Counted from the stretch's first letter, positions 9,764 through 18,804 are shown. The stretch: DNA of 64,000 nucleotides from Nitrospira sp. (GCA_037045225.1 JBAOHZ010000009.1:248001-312000); one strand, 5' to 3'. The notes: generated by a model from the letters alone, not told the origin. Made by a program: numbers and translations.

Positions 9764-9903
9764 CTAAACCACGAACCCTGTTTGTTTGATGGAATGGGCC
9801 ACTGTGTCATCGTCTGCGACCCCAGCTGCCGAAACCATGCCCTGAATGCAATAGCGAGTGAGAAGGTAGTGACCGGACTTCAAGGACCGTCCAGCCATCC
9901 GCA

Positions 9904-10740
9904 TCAATGCATGACTTCAAGTTGAATGAGCGCATCTTCAATAAACAAGGGACTTCTCGACGCGTCTAGGCCGGCTAACAACCGCGTGGTGAGGTCGGCA
10001 CTTCGCTCCATATGATCGAGTTGATATCCAATCTCTCCATGAAAGGCGGCCACCGTGTCCCTCTCCCCTGCTAACCTGAACAAATTCTTGGTTTGACCGG
10101 CACTGTCCAAGTCCTCATCAAAACCACGCAGCTTAAAATCATAGGCCACACGACTTCCAGTCGATAAGTTTTGTGCCAGGAATCGCAGAAATTGTGTGAA
10201 CCGGTCTGCCTTGATATAGGGGGCCACACCTTCCATGAAGACCAATGTCTTTGCCGGCTTCTTCGTCGTCAACCAGGCCTCGAAATCCGACCAACTGTCG
10301 GCATTCAGGTCGATAGAAACATAGGCAAGATTTCTATTACAGCCAACTCGCTTCGCCAAGTCCTGCTTGATCTGGATCGCGTTCGGCTGATCACACTCCA
10401 ACACCTTCACGCCTTTTTGCGTCAAAGCCTGTTCAAATCGATAGGCCCGCGTATCCGTCCCGCATCCAACATTGATGATGTACTGCACATTATTCGTAAT
10501 CGCGTTCAGGAATAGGGCATCGTAGTATCGCGTTCGTGCAAGGAGGTAGTAGTAGATGGGATCGGTCTGCAACGCAGCAACGATCCTTGGGCTCAGCCAT
10601 CTGCATCTCCACCGTCGTAGGACCGGCAGAAACATGCCGACTAGACTATCGGGATTCTTCAGTTCGCGTTGTTCGTGAATTGATTGGATATAGCGTCGTT
10701 CTGCTACTTTCAAAGAATTACTGAATGCTAGCTTCTTCAT
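9904..10740 (-). CDS. Leucine carboxyl methyltransferase (LCM/PPM) family protein
   Basis: A 278-residue protein. Its core reads YIINVGCGTDTRAYRF (SAM loop, near residue 90), VKVLECDQPNAIQIKQ (acidic residue after strand 2), YVSIDLNADSW and TLVFMEGVAPYIKAD. The GCGTDTRAYR and EGV pattern identifies the LCM/PPM-type class I methyltransferases (TIGR00027-like). In eukaryotes the family methylates the PP2A C-terminus; bacterial members mostly have unknown O- or carboxyl-methylation targets. Placement in the glycan operon suggests methylation of a sugar carboxylate or hydroxyl, which is inference. The ATG at 10740 follows a weak purine-rich site. A 311-base gap separates it from the GT2 gene. Confidence 0.8.
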   Translation of the reverse strand: MKKLAFSNSLKVAERRYIQSIHEQRELKNPDSLVGMFLPVLRRWRCRWLSPRIVAALQTDPIYYYLLARTRYYDALFLNAITNNVQYIINVGCGTDTRAYRFEQALTQKGVKVLECDQPNAIQIKQDLAKRVGCNRNLAYVSIDLNADSWSDFEAWLTTKKPAKTLVFMEGVAPYIKADRFTQFLRFLAQNLSTGSRVAYDFKLRGFDEDLDSAGQTKNLFRLAGERDTVAAFHGEIGYQLDHMERSADLTTRLLAGLDASRSPLFIEDALIQLEVMH

Positions 10741-11051
10741 CTCGCTCTCAATCCTTTAGTCGTGGTGCGGGACGGGAACTCACGTGCGCTCGAGGCTGGC
10801 ACGTCAGATTCGGGGAAGTGATGTGACTTCTCAGAGGCGCTGTCTAAGCGACGAATCGTGCCATTTCCATGTTCTATCGCGGTCTCTACCGTTCAGCTAC
10901 GAAGGCCTATCCTCGCAGCGAGACCACACTTGCTCAGATACGCAGAGTCTTCTCAAAAGATGGAGGGAGAACTGACACTGTTTGCGCACCACACTGCGAC
11001 ATCCCGGCCTTCTCCGAATAAGGCGAGGGAATGCAACTCTTTGCAACTTTA
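10741..11051. other. Intergenic stretch within the glycan operon, no gene recognised
   Basis: A 311-base gap lies between the LCM-type methyltransferase and the GT2 gene. No convincing coding region, RNA gene, terminator with a T-run or sigma70 promoter was seen. An open frame reads across it on the plus strand, but it runs into the conserved GT2 gene antisense and has no family features. Confidence 0.5.
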
Positions 11052-12044
11052 CTATCTTGAAGGAGAGCAATTGGCTGTGAGGCGACCGACGATCCTCGTC
11101 GAGGTGGTAAGCGGATTCAACAACAAGTCGAAGACCTTCAACGCGATAGCCTTTGCAACCCGCCGCACCGCAAGCGGATGTCCGAGTCGATCGAGGGTGT
11201 TCCGGTGATACGACCAGAACCCCTTTGCCCTGTTGCGAAACACCCGGGAACCCAGAAAGGTGTAATACTGATCCCAGATCTTCTCTGTTTCCTGCTTATA
11301 TTCGTCTGCACTAAGATAGGCCGGTCCATACTTGAGCAGAATTTCGATCTCAGGAAGCCACATGCAGACCTCATCGAAGGTCGATGCATTCTCCGAATGC
11401 ACACGGGTATAGCTTAGTACCTGGTGTACAAAACCAAAATCCCTATCCGTGAGGACTTCAAAGCAGGCTTCAGCATCAGCATGCTCATTGTCTACATTGT
11501 GAAACGCTGGACGGCTTCTCACCACATCCGACGCAAACAGCACGGACGTAGGTGTCCCAAAGACAAAAATCCCGTTCAGAAAAACCCTTCTACACACTTC
11601 CCGGCCGGTCATAAATGAACTTGGATACGGGAGTCCATCCCAAACCACCCGTTCCTTCCGAAGTCCATACGCCCCGACCACTGCGACCGTCGGATTCGCC
11701 TCGGCAAGTTCCACCATCTTGGCGATGCAGTCGGAAAACAACCAATCGTCCGCATGCACCATCTTGCAATATTTGCTGTTCTGAGAAACCTGTCGAAATG
11801 CGATATTGTGGTTTTCCTCCCTCAATACGAATTGCGGATTCGTGGTCACGCGAATCCGTGGATCTCGCGCGGCATATGCTTCGGCAATCTTGAGCGTGCC
11901 ATCTGTGCTGCAATTATTGATGATGTGATATTCCCAGTTGTCATAGGACTGGGCCAGCACACTTTCAATGCATTCGACGATGTACTTTTCCCCGTTGTAG
12001 ACAGGTGTGAGCACGGTTACTAATGGTTGCGCATTCGGTGGCAT
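11052..12044 (-). CDS. Glycosyltransferase family 2
   Basis: A 330-residue GT-A enzyme. It begins with PLVTVLTPVYNGEKYIVECI, the first strand of GT2 enzymes, then SYDNWEYHIINNCSTDGT, where the Asp binds the nucleotide sugar. MVHADDWLFSDCI follows, the metal-binding DxD-like motif as HADDW. It should transfer a sugar from a nucleotide donor to a lipid-linked acceptor on the cytoplasmic side. An ATG at 12044 has GTGAGG nine bases upstream; a GTG at 12059 overlapping the TGA of the upstream gene is also possible. The C-terminal 80 residues contain an amphipathic segment (LKVFDLLLNPLTT) that may attach it to the membrane. Confidence 0.88.
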   Translation of the reverse strand: MPPNAQPLVTVLTPVYNGEKYIVECIESVLAQSYDNWEYHIINNCSTDGTLKIAEAYAARDPRIRVTTNPQFVLREENHNIAFRQVSQNSKYCKMVHADDWLFSDCIAKMVELAEANPTVAVVGAYGLRKERVVWDGLPYPSSFMTGREVCRRVFLNGIFVFGTPTSVLFASDVVRSRPAFHNVDNEHADAEACFEVLTDRDFGFVHQVLSYTRVHSENASTFDEVCMWLPEIEILLKYGPAYLSADEYKQETEKIWDQYYTFLGSRVFRNRAKGFWSYHRNTLDRLGHPLAVRRVAKAIALKVFDLLLNPLTTSTRIVGRLTANCSPSR

Positions 12045-12055
12045 AGACAGAGACC

Positions 12056-13624
12056 TCACTTAGCAGTACTTAGATAGAGGACGGCAGCCCCGTCAAAGGG
12101 CACTCCAAAGTTTTGAATACTTCCCCCGGTCGTCGTACCGACAACAACGGATTCACCCGTACTGACGTTGAGCCACTCGACTAAAAACGGACCGGTCGCC
12201 GCTGACAGGTCCACCGAAACTATCTTCTTGACCATTTCCTTCCGGAACAAGAACCGAAGCACTTTCCCCGCCAAGGTCCTTCTAGTCGATCCGTAGTAAT
12301 CCAGGGGCAGATACACCACATAACTCGATTCACGATTTGTCAGGCAGTAACCGGATGAAGCAATCTCTGTGGCAGGCAGCATCGTCTGCAGTGGGATTCG
12401 TCGCGCAAGTCCCAATATGTGCCCCATCGCGCGCCGAGTAGAATCCCATGTCTCCCGATTCTCAGGCTTCTGATATTTGGCAAACCGAGGTTCGTCGAGG
12501 TCCATAAATATTGCTTGATACCCTCGCGTAAAACTTTTCCAGACCCACTCCGGAGTCCCGCCAAGCCCCCATAAATGATCAGTGTCGGCCAATACAACTT
12601 TGCGTCCATCCGCGGGGGGAGGGGACATCTTGTACGTGGACTCCGCATCCTGTCTTCCCGGTATGGCCCATTCGTTCGGCGAAATCCAATCAGCCGGACT
12701 GGAGAAGAGCTCCGCATTATCACCATAGGGATATTCCACGGTCATTCCTACGGGGTGCTGTTTCGGTTTGCCGGCCTCGTACTGTTTGATATATCGAATC
12801 AGGTGATATTGCCATTCCTGTGAGTCGCGGTGGCTTTCATTGCTGATTTCATACAAGACGTTATCAAAATCGTTTAATGTATCGATGACTTTTCCCACAT
12901 ACGCTTCCTGCACCGCCGTCACCGCGGGAGACCGGAGCGTGTGTACTTCCTTGCCCTCGCCGTCATGATCGAGATCACCATCAATGCCATTTACATTGTT
13001 CTTCACATTGAACGGATGGCCTAACCAGGGATTGACAGGCTCGCCTTTCCCTTCGATACTTCCGCCCTGAAACAGCATCACGGACGCATAGATGCCACGA
13101 TCCTGAGCCGCTTGAACCCTCGCCCGCAAGCGATCGAAATACTCCTGGTTGAATTTGGTAAGATCAAATTTGGGTTCGCCAGAAAAATCCGTCTCCGGTC
13201 CTGTTCGCTGATACCGCGATGGCGCATCCGGCCATTCTCCTTGATGCGGAGGTACCGGCGCATGCTCCCATGTCCACATCCGGATAAAGTTGTGATTGTA
13301 CGACTCGAGCCGCTGAAGATAGGCGGTATAGTCCAGGTCTGCCTGACCGCTCCAATCCTGAAAGTTGTTCCAGATGTGCATGCCCGTCAGGTAGACGGCC
13401 TTGCCGGTTTGGTCTGAAAAGTAACGCGGGTTTGACTTGAGCACCCTCAAAGGGCCTTTGGCCTGGGTGATCGTGGTTTCAGGGCTCGCCAATGACAAAG
13501 ACGGAATCAGCCAACATCCAAGCGCGGCGATCATAAGGATACGACTACCGAGAGAGCAGCTCGGGAGGCCTGCGATATTCTTTAGACACTGCCACACCAT
13601 TAACGTCAAACCAGTGTGGTTCAT
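12056..13624 (-). CDS. Secreted glycoside-hydrolase-like TIM-barrel protein
   Basis: A 522-residue protein with an N-terminal signal sequence (hydrophobic residues about 28-46, cleavage likely near LSLAS). The barrel begins near YFSDQTGKAVYLTGMHIWNN and has FIRMWTWEH. The pattern VLYEISNESH, with Glu263, matches the Asn-Glu acid/base motif of clan GH-A enzymes (GH5-like). A DGDLDHDGEG segment near residue 215 looks like a calcium loop. The last 100 residues form a beta-rich domain resembling the collagen-binding-like C-terminus of apiosidase-type hydrolases. It probably trims or releases the polymer made by this operon, in the periplasm or outside the cell. Its ATG directly follows the stop of the acyltransferase gene. 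The exact GH family is not assigned. Confidence 0.65.
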   Translation of the reverse strand: MNHTGLTLMVWQCLKNIAGLPSCSLGSRILMIAALGCWLIPSLSLASPETTITQAKGPLRVLKSNPRYFSDQTGKAVYLTGMHIWNNFQDWSGQADLDYTAYLQRLESYNHNFIRMWTWEHAPVPPHQGEWPDAPSRYQRTGPETDFSGEPKFDLTKFNQEYFDRLRARVQAAQDRGIYASVMLFQGGSIEGKGEPVNPWLGHPFNVKNNVNGIDGDLDHDGEGKEVHTLRSPAVTAVQEAYVGKVIDTLNDFDNVLYEISNESHRDSQEWQYHLIRYIKQYEAGKPKQHPVGMTVEYPYGDNAELFSSPADWISPNEWAIPGRQDAESTYKMSPPPADGRKVVLADTDHLWGLGGTPEWVWKSFTRGYQAIFMDLDEPRFAKYQKPENRETWDSTRRAMGHILGLARRIPLQTMLPATEIASSGYCLTNRESSYVVYLPLDYYGSTRRTLAGKVLRFLFRKEMVKKIVSVDLSAATGPFLVEWLNVSTGESVVVGTTTGGSIQNFGVPFDGAAVLYLSTAK

Positions 13625-14335
13625 TCAAGAAACCAATCTTTCAATAGGCACTGATTCCCGCAGATCGCTCCTCATCTTGATGACACGGGCAGGAGATCCG
13701 ACGGCGATGGCTCCATCTGGGATATCTCGCGTTACGACGGAGCCAGCACCTACAACGGCCCCTTTTCCTATGCGTACGCCGGATAACACAATTACTCCAC
13801 ACCCCAACCATGCGTCGTCATCCACACGAATGGCTCCCTTGGTTTGCAAGGGCTGCTCGCCTATCGGTACGTTGGGAGCCACCCCATGATCATATGGGTA
13901 GAATGCACAGCCAGTCGCAATGTGCACGCCGGTTCCGATCTCAATAGGGGCAAGACAAGCGGTAAATTGGCACCGGGGCTGAATATGCGTATTTGCGCCG
14001 ATTGTGATACGACCGCCTTGCGCCGTTTGAATATGTGTATCACCGTAAATATGCACCCCTTTTCCCGTTTCGATCGGACCACCATCCCGATCTTGATACA
14101 AGACGACACGGTCGCCCACGAACACATTATTCCCCAGTGTGACATCTTCGCCGTGAATGGTCGCTCTGAGTGACACATACCCTCGCCGGTTAAACCAGGC
14201 GAGGCAAGAACGCCCCCGATCCGGCGGCACAAACCACGTCGCACACCAAGTCGCTATACGTCCGATCGGACGGACCCATGCCCACAACATAAAGAAGTGG
14301 GCACAGTCAAGCATGAATTTTCTCAAGACCGGCAT
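13625..14335 (-). CDS. Left-handed beta-helix (hexapeptide repeat) acyltransferase
   Basis: A 236-residue protein made largely of hexapeptide repeats such as VTLGNNVFVGDRVVLY, ITIGANTHIQPRC and IEIGTGVHIATG. It ends with the classical WLGCGVIVLSGVRIGKGAVVGAGSVV followed by DIPDGAIAVGSPARVIK, the coenzyme-A-binding end of the helix in the WbbJ/maltose-acetyltransferase group. The loop YPYDHG carries a likely catalytic His. It should O- or N-acetylate a sugar. The first 40 residues are hydrophobic and may be a membrane anchor. The deacetylase-like gene further down the operon suggests that acetylation of the polymer is adjusted. Confidence 0.85.
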   Translation of the reverse strand: MPVLRKFMLDCAHFFMLWAWVRPIGRIATWCATWFVPPDRGRSCLAWFNRRGYVSLRATIHGEDVTLGNNVFVGDRVVLYQDRDGGPIETGKGVHIYGDTHIQTAQGGRITIGANTHIQPRCQFTACLAPIEIGTGVHIATGCAFYPYDHGVAPNVPIGEQPLQTKGAIRVDDDAWLGCGVIVLSGVRIGKGAVVGAGSVVTRDIPDGAIAVGSPARVIKMRSDLRESVPIERLVS

Positions 14336-14407
14336 CAGAAAGATAGCTATCCGAAGAGTGGAAGAACCGATCGGTGGTCGGGGCCGAAACTTCGCCGCGA
14401 TCCTAAA

Positions 14408-15748
14408 TTATGATTTGAGCTGTTTTTGAGGTGCGGCATGAAACGCTTCCTGCATGCTCTCTTCGACTTGCGTCTCCCATTTGCAGAAGGGCCGAATAAC
14501 GCCCGGTACGTTTCCCAACCAGCCCCCTCGTGATAATCCTTCTTCAAAAGAATCGACGACGTGAAATGCGACGGCATCCCGCTCATAGAAGTGGCAATGA
14601 TCCGGAGCCAGAGTCCAGATCGCCACGCCCACAAACAAGGCCCCCTCGTTCAACAGATCACCGGGGATCCATCCCGTGCTGGTATAACGGCCTGCCGGTC
14701 GCGGCCGGCGCATCCACGTCCGATCAGTATCCTGGGCCGAGAATAGAAGCACACCTTCACTATTGTGGACGCTGAAACAGGGATGAAACATATACCCGGA
14801 CTTGAGAACCTCATATTCAATCTCGACACCGACCGACTTTTGAATCTCGACCAAATCCGTCGGTTGACCATCTTCCCCCCGTGCCCGCACCGCCCGAAGA
14901 CGCACGACATCGCTACCTGGCGCCCGCGCAGGATCGTCCCATTCGCGTACCTTCGTGCTTCCCTCGCTGGATGAAAGGTATCGGGTCACCAATTGACTGG
15001 CGGGTCCATCACCCACGACCCCGCCATTATCCAAGAGAATGACGCGTTCACACAGACGAGTCACCGCCTGCATGTTGTGGCTGACAAAGAGGACAGTGCG
15101 GCCTTCTTTGGCAACCCCCTCCATTTTTCCCAGACACTTTTTTTGAAATGCCGCGTCCCCTACGGCCAGCACTTCGTCCACTATGAGGATCTCCGGCTCC
15201 AGATGCGCTGCGACTGAAAAAGCCAGCCGGAGATACATACCGCTGGAGTAATGCTTGACTGCCGTATCGATGAATTTTTCCACTTCGGCAAACGCCACGA
15301 TTTCGTCAAACTTCGCAGCGAGCTCCTCCCGCTTCATCCCGAGAATGGCTGCATTGAGCTGAATGTTCTCCCGACCGGTCAGCTCAGGATGAAAACCCGT
15401 TCCTACCTCTAAGAGCGACCCCACCCGCCCGTACAAGGAAACCTGTCCCACGGTCGGTTCCGTAATCCGAGAGAGAATCTTCAAGAGCGTACTTTTGCCC
15501 GCTCCGTTCCGGCCAATAATCCCGACGACTTCCCCCCGACGAATGTCGAAAGACACATCCTTCACCGCCCAGAACGTGTCATTAGTCGCGGCCGCCTCCC
15601 CTCGGCCACTGAGGAGGCCCTGCATCAGCTGAAACGGAGCGCGGATTACATTCGTGATCGTGTCACGCAGCGTCGAATACCGCTGCGGCTGCCGGCCGAC
15701 ACGATACTCTTTCCAAAGTCCCTCAACCCGAACTGCCAGATCAGCCAT
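14408..15748 (-). CDS. Wzt-like ABC transporter ATPase with C-terminal extension (polysaccharide export)
   Basis: A 446-residue ATPase. The nucleotide-binding domain has Walker A GRNGAGKST at residues 80-88, signature YSSGMYLRLAFSVA and Walker B ILIVDEVLAVGD followed by SHNMQAV. It belongs to the Wzt/TagH/KpsT branch (ABC-2 exporters of O antigen, teichoic acid and capsule). The last 190 residues form a separate beta-rich domain, as in Wzt proteins whose C-terminal domain recognises the modified, capped end of the glycan. The start at 15748 is five bases after the permease stop; MADLAVRVEGLWKEY is the normal family N-terminus. It works with the permease encoded just upstream. Confidence 0.9.
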   Translation of the reverse strand: MADLAVRVEGLWKEYRVGRQPQRYSTLRDTITNVIRAPFQLMQGLLSGRGEAAATNDTFWAVKDVSFDIRRGEVVGIIGRNGAGKSTLLKILSRITEPTVGQVSLYGRVGSLLEVGTGFHPELTGRENIQLNAAILGMKREELAAKFDEIVAFAEVEKFIDTAVKHYSSGMYLRLAFSVAAHLEPEILIVDEVLAVGDAAFQKKCLGKMEGVAKEGRTVLFVSHNMQAVTRLCERVILLDNGGVVGDGPASQLVTRYLSSSEGSTKVREWDDPARAPGSDVVRLRAVRARGEDGQPTDLVEIQKSVGVEIEYEVLKSGYMFHPCFSVHNSEGVLLFSAQDTDRTWMRRPRPAGRYTSTGWIPGDLLNEGALFVGVAIWTLAPDHCHFYERDAVAFHVVDSFEEGLSRGGWLGNVPGVIRPFCKWETQVEESMQEAFHAAPQKQLKS

Positions 15749-15753
15749 ACTTT

Positions 15754-16623
15754 TCACACCCTGTCCGAAAAGGTGACTTCCATTCGTCGAAAATAGAACG
15801 CGCCCGTAATCATTAGGACCACGCTCGCCAGGGACGACACCAACAACATCGGTCCGGGCGATGTCTCGGTCCCAAGCAAAGCCCAACGGAATCCCTCAAC
15901 CACACCTACCATCGGATTGAGACCATAGAGTGTGCGCAATGGCTCGGACAGCAGGCTACTCGGGTAGGCAATCGGCGTCGCAAAGAGCCAGAGCTGCGTG
16001 AGGAACGGAATCACGTACCGCACATCACGGTACTGCACGTTGAGCGCAGAGAGCCAGAGCCCGACACCCAATGCAGCGGTACAGGCCAAGATGAGGAAGA
16101 AGGGCAACCAGAGCACGGCCAAAGACGGCACAATGCCGTAATACAACATCATGGCAATCAGCACAACGAACGAACAGAGGAAATCCACGGATCCGGAGAC
16201 CACACTAGCGATCGGAACTGCCAGGCGCGGGAAATAAACCTTCTTTAACAGACTTGCGTTCTCGACGAGGCTTCCTGACGATTGGGTAATTCCGCTGGAG
16301 AAGAACATCCACGGCACCAATGCCGTGTAGACGAACAGTGGATACGGAATCCCATCCGACGGCATCTTTGCCAGCCGCCCAAAGAATAGGCTAAAGAGCA
16401 GCATCGTCATCACGGGCTGGAGAATCGCCCACGCCACACCGAGTGCTGTTTGTTTGTACCGAACTTTGATATCTCGCCAGCAAAGAAAATACAGCAGCTC
16501 GCGATATTGCCACAGATCTTTCAAGCCGAGCTGTTGCCACCCCTTCCTGGGGCGGAGGACCAGCAACGGCTCCTGCGAGACTACCGCCCCCGCTGCGGCT
16601 CCTAATTTGACTGCCTGCTCCAC
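15754..16623 (-). CDS. Wzm-like ABC-2 permease (polysaccharide export)
   Basis: A 289-residue permease with six hydrophobic segments. It carries the family pattern LLYFLCWRDIKVRYKQTALG (coupling-helix region near residue 50), then AWAILQPVMTMLLFS and LVPWMFFSSG. The final part has LNPMVGVVEGFRWALLG, found in Wzm/KpsM/TagG permeases. It should form a dimeric channel that moves an undecaprenyl-linked glycan across the inner membrane, powered by the adjacent Wzt-like ATPase. A GTG start is used, with GAGG seven bases before it. It is the inner-membrane export step of this operon. No Wzx flippase is visible, which makes the ABC route the likely one. Confidence 0.92.
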   Translation of the reverse strand: MEQAVKLGAAAGAVVSQEPLLVLRPRKGWQQLGLKDLWQYRELLYFLCWRDIKVRYKQTALGVAWAILQPVMTMLLFSLFFGRLAKMPSDGIPYPLFVYTALVPWMFFSSGITQSSGSLVENASLLKKVYFPRLAVPIASVVSGSVDFLCSFVVLIAMMLYYGIVPSLAVLWLPFFLILACTAALGVGLWLSALNVQYRDVRYVIPFLTQLWLFATPIAYPSSLLSEPLRTLYGLNPMVGVVEGFRWALLGTETSPGPMLLVSSLASVVLMITGAFYFRRMEVTFSDRV

Positions 16624-16716
16624 GTATTCACCTCATTTCCGCAGTGCATACTATGCCTGCACCTGGCCGATGCCGTTCTCCGCCCTGCTCAGGCACGAAC
16701 GCCTCAAACGTTGCCG

Positions 16717-18084
16717 CTATTTCCATTGCACTGTCAGGGAGAGCATCACGACATCGCGCTGCACCTCGAACGGCGCGGCGACTTGCTTGATCTTAAAATC
16801 GCTGTAGCTGTACGAAAAATCCAACGCCATCGTCCTTGTCAGTTTGTACTCAACCCCTGCCAAGGCACTCACGTTCTCAAACTTGATGGTTTTCCCAGGA
16901 ACAATCTCGTTATATCCATAACTGACGCTACTTCTGAAACTAAATCGACTGGAGAGACGATGCACGACGGCCACTTGGGCCACGTTGCTGATTGTGGCAC
17001 CTGCCGCAAAGAAAAATGACGGGGCAGCCCGGCGCGACAGGTCCAACCTGAGAGAGGTGGCACGTTCAGGATTGGTCGCCAAGGTCAACGAAGCACTCGG
17101 GAACGCTTGGCTTGCCGGCTCGATGAGTGTAGCGCCCCCCCGAAGCGTAGCCGTCCACTCTGGCATCACCCGCACATAACTTGCCGAGACCTCCTGCGTG
17201 TTATAGGCTAGATTCTGTGCGATCCCCGGACCGGCATTGGTCAGGGATTGAGACACTAGACTCTGTTGATACGATAGCGCCACATGATCCACGGGACTGA
17301 GCCGAAACCCAGGACCAATCGACCAGGTATGGATGTTGGTATCAAAAAAGGCGGCTCCAGTACTCGTCAGTGCGACAATTGAACCCACCCGGTAGGTAGA
17401 GAAAGAATAGCTACCCTGCAAGGCAAGCCCTCTGAATATCGGGAGTTCACCGTTGGCAGACGCCGTATTCGAAAAGGTGTTGGCTCGAAATCCCTGAATA
17501 CCCCGGAGAAAAGGATCGTCGACTACTTGGGCTTTGGTCCCAGTCACGAAGCCAGGTTGCTCAGGCGTATAGCGAAATCGTTCGACAATGAGCAATCGCG
17601 CTCCTTCTGCAAACTGACCGACCCATCCATCGAGCCTGGCATAGGCTTCTGCAGTCGTGGAGACATAATTCAGCCCCGTATTGTAGGCATAGGCGTTGGC
17701 ATCCGCGCCTCCGCTGAGACTGGCTTCGACAGCCCGCGACTTGTGGAGAACCTGCAGCCCGCCGGCAAGTGTCGAAACAAAATCGCTCCGACGTTGTCCC
17801 GCGGGAAGCAATTCCGGTGGAGCATAAAACACATTGGTGTCGTATCGTTCCGATAACACCGCCGAGGGGATGACCTTCGTATCGGCATGCGCCGGCAGAG
17901 GCCGACTAGATTCGAACCCAATCACCATTCCACACATAAGAACCATGGCAAACCAGCACAGCCTGCCATATCTCTGTTTGATCCTGCTATGACAGCCCAA
18001 TTCAATCACCGGACAACGTGTTGCGTGTGACCGTTCTCTCCCCGTACCCGAATGACGGCAACATTGAGGATCTAACGGCCGCAC
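16717..18084 (-). CDS. Outer-membrane beta-barrel protein of the polysaccharide export locus
   Basis: Up to 455 residues with a signal sequence (Arg/Lys-rich stretch, then FAMVLMCGMVIGF, cleavage likely near LPAHA). The mature part is built of alternating amphipathic strands ending in aromatic residues (for example DFVSTLAGGLQVL, FRSSVSYGYNEIV) and closes with VMLSLTVQWK, a typical barrel C-terminus. NVFYAPPELL near the start resembles exopolysaccharide-cluster barrels annotated TIGR03016-like. It lies directly downstream of two short polysaccharide-export proteins and upstream of the ABC exporter, so it is a good candidate for the outer-membrane pore. The start is uncertain: GTG at 18084 has a closely placed GGAG, and GTG at 18009 would also keep the signal peptide. 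Confidence 0.72.
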   Translation of the reverse strand: MRPLDPQCCRHSGTGRERSHATRCPVIELGCHSRIKQRYGRLCWFAMVLMCGMVIGFESSRPLPAHADTKVIPSAVLSERYDTNVFYAPPELLPAGQRRSDFVSTLAGGLQVLHKSRAVEASLSGGADANAYAYNTGLNYVSTTAEAYARLDGWVGQFAEGARLLIVERFRYTPEQPGFVTGTKAQVVDDPFLRGIQGFRANTFSNTASANGELPIFRGLALQGSYSFSTYRVGSIVALTSTGAAFFDTNIHTWSIGPGFRLSPVDHVALSYQQSLVSQSLTNAGPGIAQNLAYNTQEVSASYVRVMPEWTATLRGGATLIEPASQAFPSASLTLATNPERATSLRLDLSRRAAPSFFFAAGATISNVAQVAVVHRLSSRFSFRSSVSYGYNEIVPGKTIKFENVSALAGVEYKLTRTMALDFSYSYSDFKIKQVAAPFEVQRDVVMLSLTVQWK

Positions 18085-18162
18085 AGATCTCCGGAGATCG
18101 GATTGTAGGAGACATGCGCCAGTCCGGAATCACCTGAGCGTTGAGATAGAGTAGACCTGTTG

Positions 18163-18777
18163 TTATGGAACGATGACTGTATCACCGGAGAGCAGAATCA
18201 TGTTGCCCGGTTCTCCTCGCCCGACCAGGAGATCGTCATAACGAATGGGAATCCTCGTTTCATGGATCTTATTGTCTCCATTCAAACGGTTGCGGACGAC
18301 TTGCAGGTTATTTTTCTTTGCGTATTCCGTAAAGCCGCCGCCCATCGAAATGGCCTGCAGGAGCGTAACGTATGACTTGGCCTGATACTTTCCCGGCTTG
18401 GTTACCTCTCCCAACACGAAGATAGAATAACTATTGAGCTCTTTGACACTGACTGAGACCGCCGGATTGCTGGCGACAAACTGCTTCAGCCGCTCCGCAA
18501 TCCGATGGGCGAGCCCATCCGCGGTAAGTCCCGACGCCTGTACGTCACCGATCAAGGGCATGGAAATCAACCCATCCGGGCGAATGGCCGTGATTCTGGA
18601 TAAATCCGCGTTTTTCCATACCGTGATTTCCAGGAGATCCTCCGGCCCCAGCAGAAAGCCGCTCGGCGCCTCATACTCACGCTCCTTAACAACAGCGGCG
18701 CACCCCACTAGAGACACGCTGGTGAAACTGACCGCGCAAAGCAGTACGATGAAATTGGTTACATATTTAATATGCAT
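18163..18777 (-). CDS. Short polysaccharide export (OPX) lipoprotein, Poly_export plus SLBB
   Basis: A 204-residue protein with a lipoprotein signal (hydrophobic stretch ending LVGC). It then has GPEDLLEITVWKNADLS and IRPDGLISMPLIGDVQA (Poly_export domain), and SYSIFVLGEVTKPGKY with LLQAISMGGGF (SLBB domain). At about half the length of E. coli Wza it lacks the C-terminal region that forms the alpha-helical outer-membrane pore, so it probably forms a periplasmic ring anchored by lipid. It is closely related to the next upstream gene. With that paralogue and the beta-barrel it probably makes the outer part of the export machine. Confidence 0.88.
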   Translation of the reverse strand: MHIKYVTNFIVLLCAVSFTSVSLVGCAAVVKEREYEAPSGFLLGPEDLLEITVWKNADLSRITAIRPDGLISMPLIGDVQASGLTADGLAHRIAERLKQFVASNPAVSVSVKELNSYSIFVLGEVTKPGKYQAKSYVTLLQAISMGGGFTEYAKKNNLQVVRNRLNGDNKIHETRIPIRYDDLLVGRGEPGNMILLSGDTVIVP

Positions 18778-18804
18778 GTCAATTCTGCCTGAATGAATGA
18801 TGTC

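Noticed and set aside
9764..9903. Decayed gene remnant between the GT4 and the LCM-type methyltransferase
   Set aside because: A short stretch reads like a plausible peptide on the minus strand but is out of frame with the neighbouring gene and too short to identify.
10858..11208. Possible 116-residue plus-strand protein in the gap of the glycan operon
   Set aside because: Its second half is antisense to the GT2 gene and it has no domain features or promoter.
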